Of a DNA stretch of 64,000 nucleotides, positions 27,959 to 37,893 are shown one piece after another. Position 1 is the stretch's first letter. Every line of letters begins with the position of its first letter. Made by a program: the position numbers and the translations under genes. Source of the stretch: Alphaproteobacteria bacterium. Lineage in GTDB: Bacteria; Pseudomonadota; Alphaproteobacteria; Micropepsales; Micropepsaceae. Under the pieces are notes generated by a model. The model worked only from the letters and a program-made list of their open reading frames with translations, was not told the DNA's origin and did no database searches. The stretch lies in contig CANJBZ010000002.1 in assembly GCA_947473475.1 (NCBI GenBank), positions 143,309-207,308 on the forward strand, given 5' to 3'.

Positions 27959-28438
27959 TTAGAGCTGGCCCAGCAGATGGTCGCCGCTGGAGACGCCGAA
28001 GGCGCCGGGTTCTTCGACGTTCAACTGCTTTACGACGCCATCTTCGACCAGCATGGAGTACCGGCGGCTACGATGGCCAAGGCCGAACTTGCTCATATCG
28101 GCTTCCGCGCCGACAGCCCGGGCGAAGTCCCCGTTGCCATCCGACAGCATTGTGACCTTTCCGGCCGTTTTGCTGTGCTCGCCCCAGGCGCGCATGACGG
28201 CAGCGTCGTTGACGGAGGTGCAGGCGATGGCATCCACGCCCTTTGCCTTCAGCGCGTCCGCATTGTTGGCGAAACTCGGCAGATGCTTGGCCGAGCAGGT
28301 CGCCGTGAAGGCGCCCGGCACGGCGAACAGCGCCACGCGCTTGCCCCGGAAGAAATCGTCGGTGTTGATTTCCTGCACGCCATTTTCCGTGACTTCCCGA
28401 ATATTGACCGACGGAATCCTGTCCCCAACCTTAATCAT
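27959..28438 (-). CDS. Peroxiredoxin, Prx5 (AhpC/TSA, redoxin) type
   Basis: 159 residues. FAVPGAFTATCSAKHLP holds the peroxidatic Cys (about residue 49) with the Pro/Thr/Cys site. VNDAAVMRAWG and the later ADMSKFGLGHRSRRYSMLVEDG are typical of the Prx5 group that reduces peroxides using glutathione/glutaredoxin or thioredoxin. There is a second Cys at about 73 (DAIACTSVND). AGGAA precedes the start. Single-gene unit. Confidence 0.94.
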   Translation of the reverse strand: MIKVGDRIPSVNIREVTENGVQEINTDDFFRGKRVALFAVPGAFTATCSAKHLPSFANNADALKAKGVDAIACTSVNDAAVMRAWGEHSKTAGKVTMLSDGNGDFARAVGAEADMSKFGLGHRSRRYSMLVEDGVVKQLNVEEPGAFGVSSGDHLLGQL

Positions 28439-28562
28439 CTGTGTTCCTTCCTCGAACGCCGTTACGTTTCCTGTGGCAGCGCGCTTTTACCCGAGCCGCG
28501 TAATGCCATGAAGCACTGAAGCGCCTCTTTGCCAAGCGCGCCCGCGCGAATAAGCTAAGGGA

Positions 28563-29153
28563 ATGGGATCACGCGACCGCCGCATAAATGAAGGTGAAGA
28601 CTTCCTGGTAGGAAAGCTCCTCATCGCCTTACCCGGCATGACGGACGAACGCTTCGCCCAGACGGTTATCTATATCTGCGCCCACTCTTCGAATGGCGCG
28701 ATGGGCATCGTCATCAATAAGCCGATTCCGGGGCTGGCCTTCTCTGAGGTGATGAAGCAGCTTGATATCGAGACCAAACCGTCCGCCGCGGATTTGCCGA
28801 TCCTCTATGGCGGGCCGGTCGAAACCGGCCGCGGATTTGTGCTGCACAGTGGCGATTATGAAAGCAGCGATTCCACACTGCCGGTATCGGGCGACATTTC
28901 CCTGACTGCCACGCTGGACATATTGCGGGCGATCGCCGATGGCCGCGGCCCGAAGCACGCGCTGTTTGCGCTGGGTTATGCCGGCTGGTCCGCAGGCCAG
29001 GTCGAAAGCGAGTTCCAGACCAATGGCTGGCTGCATTGCGAAGCCGACCCTGGCCTTGTCTTCGGCGTCAGCCCCGATGCGAAATGGCGTGCCGCGCTAC
29101 AGAGGCTGGGTGTTGGCCCGTCAGGCTTAGTCTCGGACGCTGGCCGGGCCTAA
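28563..29153 (+). CDS. YqgE/AlgH family protein
   Basis: 196 residues. FLVGKLLIALPGMTDERFAQTVIYIC, GAMGIVINKPI, YGGPVETGRGFVLHS and YAGWSAGQVESEFQTNGWL are the YqgE/AlgH markers. The family has a known fold but no settled biochemical role. It overlaps the stop region of the GGDEF/EAL gene (29150-29153) on the opposite strand. Confidence 0.94.
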   Translation: MGSRDRRINEGEDFLVGKLLIALPGMTDERFAQTVIYICAHSSNGAMGIVINKPIPGLAFSEVMKQLDIETKPSAADLPILYGGPVETGRGFVLHSGDYESSDSTLPVSGDISLTATLDILRAIADGRGPKHALFALGYAGWSAGQVESEFQTNGWLHCEADPGLVFGVSPDAKWRAALQRLGVGPSGLVSDAGRA

Positions 29154-32038
29154 ACGGCCCCTGCGCCCTCAATGAAAGCCGCCACATCGGCTGCGCGCAT
29201 CGCCTGACCAAAGACATAACCTTGCCCATATTCACAGGCGAGTTCACGCAACAGCGCAACCTCGGACTCGTTTTCCAAACCTTCAGCAACCACCGTAAGC
29301 TTAAGATCGTGTGCGAGCGACACGATGGAGCGCAAAATCGCTCTGCCAGATGGTTCGGCGGCATCGGCGATGAAGGTCTTGTCGATCTTGATCGTTTCAA
29401 ACGGGAACCGGCGCAAATGGCTTAGCGCCGAATGGCCGGTGCCGAAATCGTCCACGGATAGCCCGAAGCCGAGTTGCTTGAGACGCTGCAATGCCTCTTC
29501 CGCGCGCGCAGCCTCACGCATGACGGCGCTTTCGGTGATTTCCAGCTTGAGGGTGCGCCTTGCTATCGGCGCGGCTTGCAGGAGATGGGCAAACTCTTCC
29601 ACGAATGCTGGATCGGCGATCTGACGCCAAGCGACATTCACGCTGACGAACAGCGGCGGCGTTGCGGGAAACTGGCGCTGCCAATGACTGAGATCGCGCA
29701 AGGCGCTTTGCAGCACAAAGCGTCCCAGCGGCAGGATCAGTCCGCTTTCTTCCGCATGAGCTATGAAGACTTGTGGCTCTACCGCTCCGCCTTCAGGATT
29801 GCGCCAGCGCAGCAGCGCCTCAAAGCCCGCAATCCTGCGATCTGCCAGACACACGATCGGCTGGTAATGTACCTCGATTTCGCCGCGTTCGAGACCTTGG
29901 CGCAGCCCGGTCTCCAGCGCGACGGTATCTCGCAAGGCTGGAACATTGGCGTTGGATGAGTACAGCGCGACGCGGCTACCGCCTTGGCGCTTTGCGTCCA
30001 CCATCGCGCGCTCGGCCATCGCCAGCAGCGCCCCGCCGCTGTCCGCCTCTCGCCCGCTTGCTACGCCGACACTGGTTGTCAGATAGACTTCCCGGTCCGA
30101 GATCGCGAAGGGCGAAGCGGTCACCGCGAGCACGTTGCGCCCGAAGCCGGCCAAATCGCCGGCATCGAAGGCCAGAGCTGCGAACATGTCGCCGCCAACG
30201 CGGAAAAGCGCCAAGCGGCCCGCATTGCGCTCATTGACGAAGCGCGTCTCCAACCGTTCGATGAACGCTGCAAGTGCGACATCGGCGCCATCGCGGCCGA
30301 GGCTATCGTTGACCGCTTTGAAGCGATCCAGATCGAACACCGAGAGCGCGGCGCGCGACAGGTCGGCGCCAATGGCATCAAGACGCGACTGCAACGCGGC
30401 GCGATTGCCGAGACCCGTCAGCGAATCGACAAATTCATCCCTGTCCGTCGAGTCGAAAGCCTTGCGGGCGCTGACATCGGCAAACAATCCAAGGCAGCGT
30501 TCCGCTTCCGTGGTTTGGCCTGTCATGGTGGCGCGCAGCTCGCACCAGATTGTGCGCGCGCCGGAGCGCAGGCGGAATTCGACACGAAATGCCGTACCGG
30601 GATGATGGCGGTAAGAGGCAAGCGCCTGTTCATACAGGGGCCTGTCCTCCGGATGGATTCGCTCAAGCCAGCTCTCGCGCTTCAGCTCCACCGCGCCCAG
30701 CGGCAAACTGAGCAATGAGGCGGCCTCCTGCGAGAGCGACAGCAGTCCGGTCTCGAAATCATAGTCGAACACGCCTTGATGAGAGGCCGCTACGGCGGCG
30801 AGATCGCGGACGGTGTCATAGGCTTCGTCGGTGACGGTCGCCTGAACATCGTCGTGACCATGGGCTTTTTCAAATTCGCGCAGACGCTCGATCGAATGCT
30901 CAACCGGTACGGCGGTCGACAGCGCGACCAGCAACGCGCCTGCCGCGGCAAATCCACCGATCGCGCTTGCCGCGACAAGATTGACGCCGAAAAAGCCGAG
31001 TGCGTTCAGGGCGGCCGCTGCGGTGACCAGTGCCAGAATTGCAGCAGCAGGCGCCAGCCGCCGCGCCGCGGCGATGCCGATGCGGCCGCAATGGGCAAGA
31101 TAGCCGGCAGCCGCGGCAGCTCCCACCAGCGCAATGATACGCACGGCCAATCCGGCGAACGGCGCTCCTGCATAGGCGCCAATGCCAATGGCGACAAATG
31201 CCATGGCAGCGAAGTTGCGCCAGCGCGAACCGTCAGCGCGGAAAGCCTCGAACGGCGCGACGTAATCCAAAAGCCGCAACGCAGAGGCGGTTGCCAGCGC
31301 CACAGCCAGGGAGAAAAGCGCATAGGGACCGCTGAGAAAGGCAAGCGGCGTCTCGTCGAAGACGCCTATGCCGGTCAACTCGGCCAGCCAGATGGAAAAC
31401 AAAAACAACGCTGCCCAGCGCGGAAAAATCCGGCCTGAGATGACAGCAGCGCCCGCCGCGAATGCCATCGCCGCGGTGAGAAGGCCCGATACCAACCCTG
31501 CCAGCACGGCCGCTTGGCGGTTGTGTGCAATCAGCGCCGGCTCAGTCCATGCGAGCAGCGGCGGACGTGTCAAGACATTCTCGAAATGCAGCGCCAGGGT
31601 CACCACCTTTCCAGGCGGCACCAGGACGCGGAACGCATTGTTTCCGAACGCCACGGCGCGTTCGATAATGATCGCCGGATCGGAAGCGGCCGCTTCGATC
31701 AGCACCGGGCGCCCCCTGGCCGGTAAAACCGCGAGCGCGGCGCGCGGCGTTTCCGTCGCGGCAAGCACACGCGTCACGGCCCGCGCCGACCCGTTCTGTA
31801 GGGCGAGCGTGAACCATTCTCCGTTTGGATCGCTGGGATCTTTCACACCGCGCGGCTGCACGGAAGCCGCCAGATCGATAACCGCAGGCACGACGGCCAT
31901 GTCCACAGCTGCGTTGAGCGTTGCATCCTCAGCCCTGGCGAGCGGCGCAACTATCAGCAACACCAGCAAGCAAAGGCGGAAGAAGAGCGCGCCGGACGCT
32001 GGAACCTCATTCATCGGTGGGTGTGAGCGTTCCGGCAT
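29150..32038 (-). CDS. Membrane GGDEF-EAL protein, GGDEF degenerate, EAL intact
   Basis: 962 residues. A signal-like first helix, a periplasmic domain (about 35-180) and seven or so membrane helices (180-380) give a 7TMR-DISM-like layout. A PAS domain (about 410-525), a GGDEF domain and an EAL domain follow. The GGDEF site reads RVGGDMFAALAF (about residue 615), so the catalytic Glu is Met and cyclase activity is doubtful. The EAL domain keeps FEALLRW, the Asn in VSVNVAWRQI, LEITES, DDFGTGHSAL, IKIDKTFI and VVAEGLE, so it should degrade c-di-GMP. It follows the GNAT gene by eight bases. Confidence 0.92.
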   Translation of the reverse strand: MPERSHPPMNEVPASGALFFRLCLLVLLIVAPLARAEDATLNAAVDMAVVPAVIDLAASVQPRGVKDPSDPNGEWFTLALQNGSARAVTRVLAATETPRAALAVLPARGRPVLIEAAASDPAIIIERAVAFGNNAFRVLVPPGKVVTLALHFENVLTRPPLLAWTEPALIAHNRQAAVLAGLVSGLLTAAMAFAAGAAVISGRIFPRWAALFLFSIWLAELTGIGVFDETPLAFLSGPYALFSLAVALATASALRLLDYVAPFEAFRADGSRWRNFAAMAFVAIGIGAYAGAPFAGLAVRIIALVGAAAAAGYLAHCGRIGIAAARRLAPAAAILALVTAAAALNALGFFGVNLVAASAIGGFAAAGALLVALSTAVPVEHSIERLREFEKAHGHDDVQATVTDEAYDTVRDLAAVAASHQGVFDYDFETGLLSLSQEAASLLSLPLGAVELKRESWLERIHPEDRPLYEQALASYRHHPGTAFRVEFRLRSGARTIWCELRATMTGQTTEAERCLGLFADVSARKAFDSTDRDEFVDSLTGLGNRAALQSRLDAIGADLSRAALSVFDLDRFKAVNDSLGRDGADVALAAFIERLETRFVNERNAGRLALFRVGGDMFAALAFDAGDLAGFGRNVLAVTASPFAISDREVYLTTSVGVASGREADSGGALLAMAERAMVDAKRQGGSRVALYSSNANVPALRDTVALETGLRQGLERGEIEVHYQPIVCLADRRIAGFEALLRWRNPEGGAVEPQVFIAHAEESGLILPLGRFVLQSALRDLSHWQRQFPATPPLFVSVNVAWRQIADPAFVEEFAHLLQAAPIARRTLKLEITESAVMREAARAEEALQRLKQLGFGLSVDDFGTGHSALSHLRRFPFETIKIDKTFIADAAEPSGRAILRSIVSLAHDLKLTVVAEGLENESEVALLRELACEYGQGYVFGQAMRAADVAAFIEGAGAV

Positions 32039-32046
32039 TGGCGCAA

Positions 32047-32637
32047 TCAGCGTGACAGCACTTCGTCTTCAAGCAAAGCGAAGAGAATATGATCGCGCCA
32101 CTCTCCGTTGATTTGAAGATAGCGCCGCGCCGTGCCTTCCTCCTTGAAACCTGCCTTGAGCAGAAGCTGGCGCGACGCTTGATTTTCCGGAAGGCACGCC
32201 GCCTCCAGCCGATGCAATCCCAGCAGCTCGAAGGCAAAAGGCTGAATGACCGTGAGTGCCCCGTACATGTACCCTTGCCGCGCGAAAGGCGTCCCGATCC
32301 AATAGCCGATCGCCGCCGATTGCGTCACCCCGCGCCGCACATTGGTGAGCGTACACCCGCCCATGAGGGCGCTGTCCGATTTGCGAAACACGAAAAACGG
32401 ATAGGCGAGGTCGTTGCGGATTTCGCGCTGGTACCGGCGCAAGCGGCGGCGAAATGCGGCGCGCGTGAGTTCGTCCGCCGCCCATACGGGCTCCCAGGGC
32501 GCAAGAAATTCGCGGCTCGCCCCGCGGACCTCCGACCATTGCGCATAGTCCGGCATTTCCGGATAGCGAAGCATCACGCTGTCGCCTTGCAACACAGGTT
32601 CGCGGCCGCCGGGAAAGATCATCCCGCGCATAAACAT
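32047..32637 (-). CDS. GNAT N-acetyltransferase, RimJ type
   Basis: 196 residues. LRYPEMPDYAQWSEVRGASREFLAPWEP is the RimJ-like opening; ALMGGCTLTNVRRG, IGYWIGTPFARQGYMYGAL and LEAACLPENQASRQLLLKAGFKEEG form the acetyl-CoA site. It probably acetylates a ribosomal or other protein N-terminus. It sits four bases after the M16 peptidase gene; thrC-M16-GNAT is a frequent order in Alphaproteobacteria. Confidence 0.93.
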   Translation of the reverse strand: MFMRGMIFPGGREPVLQGDSVMLRYPEMPDYAQWSEVRGASREFLAPWEPVWAADELTRAAFRRRLRRYQREIRNDLAYPFFVFRKSDSALMGGCTLTNVRRGVTQSAAIGYWIGTPFARQGYMYGALTVIQPFAFELLGLHRLEAACLPENQASRQLLLKAGFKEEGTARRYLQINGEWRDHILFALLEDEVLSR

Positions 32638-32641
32638 CGGG

Positions 32642-33928
32642 CTAGTTCGCGCTCATCGGTGCAACGGAGGCACCGAAACGGCGCGCAAATGTCGCACGCG
32701 ACTCAAGCCGCTTCACAGGTCCAACCGCGGCAATGGCTGGATTGCCGGTGCGCATCAGGCGCGCGGCAAATACTTTCAATGCACCGGCGTCTACCGCATC
32801 GACGCGCGCAATCAGCTCGTCGACGCCGAGCACACGGCCATAGGCATACAAATGTCCGGCGATGAGCTCACAACGCTGATGCGGACTTTCCAGGCCCATC
32901 AGAAGCGACGCCTTGAGCTGCGCACGAGCCCGGGCTGCTTCTTCTTCAGTGGCGTTTACCGCCATCGCTTCGATTTCGGCCGCGACCAAGGGCGCCACTT
33001 CGCCCGCTTTGTCCTCCGCGGTCCCCGAATAGACGCCAAAAATTCCGGTGTCGCGATAGGAATGCGAGAACGCATAAATGGAATAACACAGGCCGCGTTT
33101 CTCGCGCGCCTCCTGAAAAAGACGGGACGACATGCCTCCACCCAGCGCGGTTGCGAAGACCTGGGCCGTTATGGCGTCCGGTTCCGCCGATGCAACGCCG
33201 GGAAACGCAAAGCTGAGATGCGCCTGTTCCAGATCGTCATGGCCGCGAATATCCCCGCCCTCGAAGCGCGCCGGCTCGAACTCGCGCTCGGGTCCTTGCT
33301 GCAGCGCCGCCGACAGAGCATGCCCCGCTTCGACAAGCCGCGCGTGCTCCACTGCGCCCGATCCGATAAGCGTCATCGCGCCGGCGCGGTAATGCTTGCG
33401 CATGAAGGCAACCAGATCGGGCCGCTTGAATCCAGACACCGTCTGTTCGCTGCCGAAAATCGGCCAGCCCATGGGCTGATCGGGAAAACACGCGGTTTGC
33501 AGGTAGTCGAAAATCAGATCGTCGGGCGTATCCTGCGTCTGACCGATTTCCTGGATGATCACATCGCGTTCGCGCTCAAGTTCGGATTCATCGAAGATCG
33601 AATTGACCAGAATGTCGCCGACCATTTCGAGCGCCAGCGGAACATCCTCCTTCAAGACGCGCGCGTGAAAGGCCGTCTGCTCGCGGCTGGTATAGGCGTT
33701 GATGTCGCCCCCGACCGATTCGATTTCTGTGGCGATATCCTTGGCCGAACGCTTTGCCGTTCCTTTGAACGCCATATGTTCGAGCATGTGCGAAAGGCCC
33801 GCCTCCGCAGGCTTCTCATGCCGGGCGCCGCAATCCACCCACACGCCCAACGCGGCGCTCATCAGATGCGGCATGGGATCGGTCGCGACCGTCAGGCCGG
33901 ACGGCAGGCGCGTGATCTCGACGGTCAT
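32642..33928 (-). CDS. M16 family zinc peptidase (processing-peptidase-like)
   Basis: 428 residues. The inverted zinc motif HMLEHMAFKGT (about 47-57) with a downstream Glu in the INAYTSREQT region marks an active beta-MPP-like subunit. LPSGLTVATDPMPHLMSAALGVWVDCGARHE precedes it. The C-terminal half is the usual inactive repeat. Mitochondrial processing peptidase derives from this group; the bacterial substrate is unknown. It overlaps thrC by four bases. Confidence 0.95.
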   Translation of the reverse strand: MTVEITRLPSGLTVATDPMPHLMSAALGVWVDCGARHEKPAEAGLSHMLEHMAFKGTAKRSAKDIATEIESVGGDINAYTSREQTAFHARVLKEDVPLALEMVGDILVNSIFDESELERERDVIIQEIGQTQDTPDDLIFDYLQTACFPDQPMGWPIFGSEQTVSGFKRPDLVAFMRKHYRAGAMTLIGSGAVEHARLVEAGHALSAALQQGPEREFEPARFEGGDIRGHDDLEQAHLSFAFPGVASAEPDAITAQVFATALGGGMSSRLFQEAREKRGLCYSIYAFSHSYRDTGIFGVYSGTAEDKAGEVAPLVAAEIEAMAVNATEEEAARARAQLKASLLMGLESPHQRCELIAGHLYAYGRVLGVDELIARVDAVDAGALKVFAARLMRTGNPAIAAVGPVKRLESRATFARRFGASVAPMSAN

Positions 33929-35316
33929 CTGTTGCGCGTGTGCTCCAAGACAAAACCTCTTACCGCTCCGATAGCGTTCGGCAACACAGTGTAGCGTTCT
34001 TTGCGGCCCAAAAGATCGCTCAGATGTAAGGGCAATTCAGCCGGCTTTCCAACCGCTTGGCTCACGGCGGTGGAAAACTTGGCGGGATGCGCGGTGGCGA
34101 GCGCGACAACCGGGCCGTCCAGCTTCAGCCGGGCCGCCGCGCCCAATCCCACGGCCGTGTGCGGATCGACAACGTTTCCGGTTTCACGATAGATGCGGGC
34201 AATGGTCGCCACGGTTTCCGCATCGTCCACGGCGGCGGCATCATAGCGCTGTTGCAACGTCACAAGGATATCAGTCGGAATCGTCAGCGCATTCGTGGCG
34301 GCAAAGCCCTTCATCGCATCCTTCACCCAGGCCGCGTTACGGCCTGAGGCTTCGAACAGAGCACGTTCAAAATTCGACGCAACCTGGATATCCATTGAAG
34401 GACTGAGTGTCGGGGAGGCCCTGCCCGTTTCGTAACGCCCCGTTGCGAGTGTCCGGGCCAGAATGTCGTTGGCGTTGGTGGCAACGACCAGACGTTCGAT
34501 CGGCAGACCCATGCGCGCGGCGGCTTCGGCGGCGAAGATGTCGCCGAAGTTTCCGGTGGGGACGACGAAGTTCACCTTTCGCCCAAAGCCCGCGCCCAAG
34601 GATGACGCCGCCGTAAAATAATAGACACACTGCGCCACGATGCGCGCGAAATTGATCGAATTGACCGCCGTCAGATTGGTGCGCCCGGCAAATTCGCTGT
34701 CTGCGAACAGAGCTTTGACGATGTTCTGGGTATCGTCGAAGGTGCCTTCCAGCGCGATGTTATGGACGTTGTCGTCCAGCGCGCTGGTCATCTGGCGGCG
34801 CTGGACTTCCGACACGCGGCCGTGGGGATGCAGAACCACGACATCGACATTAGGCTGACCGCGCAGCGCCGCGATTGCCGCCGAACCGGTATCGCCTGAC
34901 GTCGCCACAATCACGGTGGCGTGGCGGTTGCGCTTGGCCAGCGCCCGGGCAAACAGCCGCCCCAAAAGCTGCATGGCGACGTCTTTGAAAGCCAGCGTCG
35001 GCCCGTGAAACAACTCCAGCAGAAATAGGTCCGAATCGAGCTGCACCAACGGCGCGACGGCTTTGTGCGCGAATGCGGCATAGGCCCCTTCGACATCGGT
35101 ACGGAATTCATCGTCCGTGAACGCATCGCCGATGAAAGGACGCATCACGCGAAATGCGACTTCCGCATAAGGCTGCCCCGCAAATCCACGAATGGCGTCC
35201 TGGCTGAATTGCGGCCAATGCCCCGGCAGATAAAGACCGCCATCCGGCGCAGGGCCGCCCAGCAAGACGTCGGAAAAAGCCGCGCCCGTTTCACCCCTGG
35301 TGCTTACGTAATCCAT
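33925..35316 (-). CDS. thrC: Threonine synthase
   Basis: 463 residues of the long proteobacterial/yeast form. MDYVSTRGE opens it; the PLP Lys is in GPTLAFKDVAMQLLGRL (about 113) and the phosphate loop is PTGNFGDIFAAEAA. It converts O-phosphohomoserine to threonine, so it completes the step started by thrB. It sits between surf1 and the M16 peptidase gene in a leftward block. Confidence 0.97.
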   Translation of the reverse strand: MDYVSTRGETGAAFSDVLLGGPAPDGGLYLPGHWPQFSQDAIRGFAGQPYAEVAFRVMRPFIGDAFTDDEFRTDVEGAYAAFAHKAVAPLVQLDSDLFLLELFHGPTLAFKDVAMQLLGRLFARALAKRNRHATVIVATSGDTGSAAIAALRGQPNVDVVVLHPHGRVSEVQRRQMTSALDDNVHNIALEGTFDDTQNIVKALFADSEFAGRTNLTAVNSINFARIVAQCVYYFTAASSLGAGFGRKVNFVVPTGNFGDIFAAEAAARMGLPIERLVVATNANDILARTLATGRYETGRASPTLSPSMDIQVASNFERALFEASGRNAAWVKDAMKGFAATNALTIPTDILVTLQQRYDAAAVDDAETVATIARIYRETGNVVDPHTAVGLGAAARLKLDGPVVALATAHPAKFSTAVSQAVGKPAELPLHLSDLLGRKERYTVLPNAIGAVRGFVLEHTRNR

Positions 35317-35323
35317 AAATTAC

Positions 35324-36031
35324 CTAAAACTGCAGCCGCCCCTTGGAGCGGTGATAAAGCAGATAAACTGCGGTCAACGCCAGCGCGAGACCGAACCATG
35401 TCATTGCATATTGCAGGTGATCGTTGGAAAATTCGATCTGGGTGCGTCCGCCCAGCGGCCAGCCGCCCGGATTGGGCGTCGCGTCCGCTTCGATAAGAAC
35501 CAGCGGCGCGGTCACGCCGGTTGCAGCAGCCATTTCGGGCACATTTTTCACGAACCAAAGCCGGGCCTGCCGGTTGGCCGCCGGCGTAAACAGGCCAGGC
35601 TTCTGAGGCAAGCGAAGGACGCCCGTCAGCGCCACCTCCCCTGCAACTTGTCCTGCGGCTCGCGTTGTTGGGTCCCGCAAGGCTTCCGGGACAAACCCTC
35701 GGTCGACGAGCACGGTACTGCCATCGTCTTGCACCAGGGGCGCGATGACATCGACGCCCACGGCGCCCCTCGCCCCCCGCGAGAAGACGTAAAGCTCCTT
35801 CTCATGAAGAAAGTGCCCGGTCACCCGGACATGGTGATACTCGGCTTCAGCACCTCGGCTCAGGGCGTCGGCCAGCGGTACGGGGGGCGCTTTCATGCCT
35901 GCTTCTACGCTGGCAATTAGCGTTTCCTTCTCCTGCAGGCGCTGAAGCTGCCAGAAACCGAGCCCGGCCAGCAAAGCGACGCCGGGGAGAAACCAGAGCG
36001 TGGGCCCAAAAAGAGGTCGAAAGCGGGTCAT
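35324..36031 (-). CDS. SURF1 family cytochrome oxidase biogenesis protein
   Basis: 235 residues from the ATG at 36031, which gives the normal N-terminal helix LWFLPGVALLAGLGFWQLQRL; a longer frame to 36124 lies over the divergent lipoprotein start. YHHVRVTGHFLHEKELYVF, VLVDRGFVPEALRD and the C-terminal helix HLQYAMTWFGLALALTAVYLLY are the SURF1 pattern. It helps insert haem a into subunit I of cytochrome aa3 oxidase. Confidence 0.94.
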   Translation of the reverse strand: MTRFRPLFGPTLWFLPGVALLAGLGFWQLQRLQEKETLIASVEAGMKAPPVPLADALSRGAEAEYHHVRVTGHFLHEKELYVFSRGARGAVGVDVIAPLVQDDGSTVLVDRGFVPEALRDPTTRAAGQVAGEVALTGVLRLPQKPGLFTPAANRQARLWFVKNVPEMAAATGVTAPLVLIEADATPNPGGWPLGGRTQIEFSNDHLQYAMTWFGLALALTAVYLLYHRSKGRLQF

Positions 36032-36103
36032 GTCGCTGGTGGTAGCGCGAAATTCCGCTGGGCGGTAGAATTTGCGAACGTTTCGCTTTCTTAAAACGAA
36101 GAT

Positions 36104-36514
36104 ATGACCCAACGTCCGTCCCATCTCATTCGCTTGCTTACGCCCGCCCTTGCTCTAGCGGCCGCGGCCTGTGCCGCTGTCGATCCGGGCGAGAGCGCCA
36201 AAGCGCAAATGGAAACGATGCTCAATACCGAACTGATGAACGGAGACAGCGCCGATAAAATCGAGGCGTTCTTCCGGGGCCACGCGATGAATTTTACCTA
36301 TGACCCGGCGATCCGCCGCTACGCAGCCACAGGCGGCATGATCGGCAACATCCCCCTCGCCGTTTACGTGTACACGGACACCGACAAGAAAATGACGGTG
36401 TCTCTCGTTCAGGCCCCCAAGCCGGTAGCCGCTCCCGTAGTCATGCAACGCGAGCGGCCAAGGCCATCATATCTGGACCTGCCCGGCGCAAACGCACCTC
36501 GTAATCCGCGCTGA
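36104..36514 (+). CDS. Putative small lipoprotein
   Basis: 136 residues. A basic start, hydrophobic core and LAAAACA lipobox (Cys about 23) indicate a lipoprotein. The middle, KIEAFFRGHAMNFTYDPAIRRYAAT, and a Pro/Arg-rich tail match no family I know. It is divergent from surf1 with about 70 bases between and may share promoters with it. AACGAAGAT before the ATG is a weak ribosome site. Confidence 0.65.
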   Translation: MTQRPSHLIRLLTPALALAAAACAAVDPGESAKAQMETMLNTELMNGDSADKIEAFFRGHAMNFTYDPAIRRYAATGGMIGNIPLAVYVYTDTDKKMTVSLVQAPKPVAAPVVMQRERPRPSYLDLPGANAPRNPR

Positions 36515-36531
36515 ACTTAAACCGTTTGTCA

Positions 36532-36579
36532 CGCAATCTAACGACGAACCGGCGTCCACTTCGCCGGATTACGCTCTAG
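36532..36579. repeat. 48-bp dispersed repeat, copy A
   Basis: Matches the reverse complement of 54030-54077 at 46 of 48 positions (CGCAATCTAACGACGAACC...CTCTAG). The copy supplies the stop codon of the DUF983 gene (36576-36578). Confidence 0.85.
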
Positions 36580-36953
36580 GGCGCGATTCGACCTTCTTCG
36601 GCACGGTGCTTGTATTGCAGCACGATCAGGCCAGCCTTAAGCGGCCTGAGCAAACCCAAGGATAAGATAATGACCGCGGGTCCCCAGATGAGGGCGTGTA
36701 CCCAATAGGGCGGGCTGTAACAGACCTCGGTCAGAAGCGCGCCGCCGGCGACGATGGCGCCGACTATGAGAATGACAAAAACGGCAGGACCATCACCGGC
36801 TTCGAACCGGGAATAGTCCAGCCCGCACATGGTGCAGGCTGGCGCTATTGTGAGAAAGCCGTGAAACAACTTGCCTTTGCCGCAGCGCGGGCAGCGGCCC
36901 AAGAGGGAGGCAAAGGCAACCGAAGGCTCAGTCCCCGGAGCGGGACTGCTCAT
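36576..36953 (-). CDS. DUF983 family membrane protein
   Basis: 125 residues. [35 protein letters not shown] is the Cys4 zinc-ribbon-like head and two membrane helices follow ([43 protein letters not shown]). The start is the ATG at 36953, overlapping the ctaE stop by four bases. The family sits between coxIII and surf1 in many Alphaproteobacteria and is thought to help oxidase assembly. Its C-terminus ends inside a dispersed repeat. Confidence 0.93.
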   Translation of the reverse strand: MSSPAPGTEPSVAFASLLGRCPRCGKGKLFHGFLTIAPACTMCGLDYSRFEAGDGPAVFVILIVGAIVAGGALLTEVCYSPPYWVHALIWGPAVIILSLGLLRPLKAGLIVLQYKHRAEEGRIAP

Positions 36954-37873
36954 TCGGTCATGACGCCCCACGAACTCCAGACGTAGATGCAGGCGAACAG
37001 GAACAGCCACACCACGTCGACGAAGTGCCAGTACCAAGCCGCGGCTTCAAAGCCGAAGTGCCGGGCCGGCGTGAAGTGACCGGCGATGGCGCGGAATAGG
37101 CAAACGATCAGAAACAATGTTCCGATGATCACGTGCAAGCCGTGGAAGCCTGTCGCCATGAAGAACGTCGAGCCGTAAATGGCGTTGAGGTTGCCCATGC
37201 CGCCCGTGGCCGCCGCCGTCAGCGATTTGTGCTCGACGTCGGTGAGCATCACAAGCTGCGCATTGTTCAGCCCGAAGGTGAAGGCTGCGTGGCTGTATTC
37301 ATAAGCCTGGACGCAGGTGAAGCATAACCCCAGCAGAACCGTGACCACCAAACCCTGGATCGCGCCCTTGCGATCGTTATGCAGGATGGCGTGGTGCGCC
37401 CAGGTAACCGTCGCGCCGGAGGTCAGCAGGATAAGCGTGTTCAACAGCGGCAGGTGCCAGGGATCGAACGGCACGATGCCTTGCGGAGGCCAGCTGCCAA
37501 TGCCGACATCAAGCGAGAAGAAGGCGGAATTGAAGAACGCCCAGAACCAGGCGAAGAAGAACATCACTTCCGAAGCGATGAACAGGAGCATGCCGTAGCG
37601 CAAGCCCAGCTTCACGACCGGCGTGTGGTCTCCGCGAACGACCGATTCGGCGACGACATCACGCCACCAGCCGGCCATCGTGTAGAGCACCATCAGGAAC
37701 CCGATAATGAAGATCCAAGGCTGCCCCGCGACGGGCAGACCAAAGAAGTTGGCGCTGGCGTTCATCCAGAACACCGCACCCAGCAGCATCACAAATGCCG
37801 ACAGCGATCCGACCAGCGGCCATGGGCTGGGATCGACCAGATGATAATCGTGATGGACTTCGCCGTGAGCCAT
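36950..37873 (-). CDS. ctaE: Cytochrome c oxidase subunit III
   Basis: 307 residues, seven membrane helices. [60 protein letters not shown] and [20 protein letters not shown] are the COX3 signatures. Together with subunits I and II it forms the aa3-type proton-pumping oxidase. The gene has a larger extra-membrane loop (about 140-160) usual for bacterial COX3. Confidence 0.97.
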   Translation of the reverse strand: MAHGEVHHDYHLVDPSPWPLVGSLSAFVMLLGAVFWMNASANFFGLPVAGQPWIFIIGFLMVLYTMAGWWRDVVAESVVRGDHTPVVKLGLRYGMLLFIASEVMFFFAWFWAFFNSAFFSLDVGIGSWPPQGIVPFDPWHLPLLNTLILLTSGATVTWAHHAILHNDRKGAIQGLVVTVLLGLCFTCVQAYEYSHAAFTFGLNNAQLVMLTDVEHKSLTAAATGGMGNLNAIYGSTFFMATGFHGLHVIIGTLFLIVCLFRAIAGHFTPARHFGFEAAAWYWHFVDVVWLFLFACIYVWSSWGVMTE

Positions 37874-37893
37874 GATGTTTGCCTTTCGAAGGA

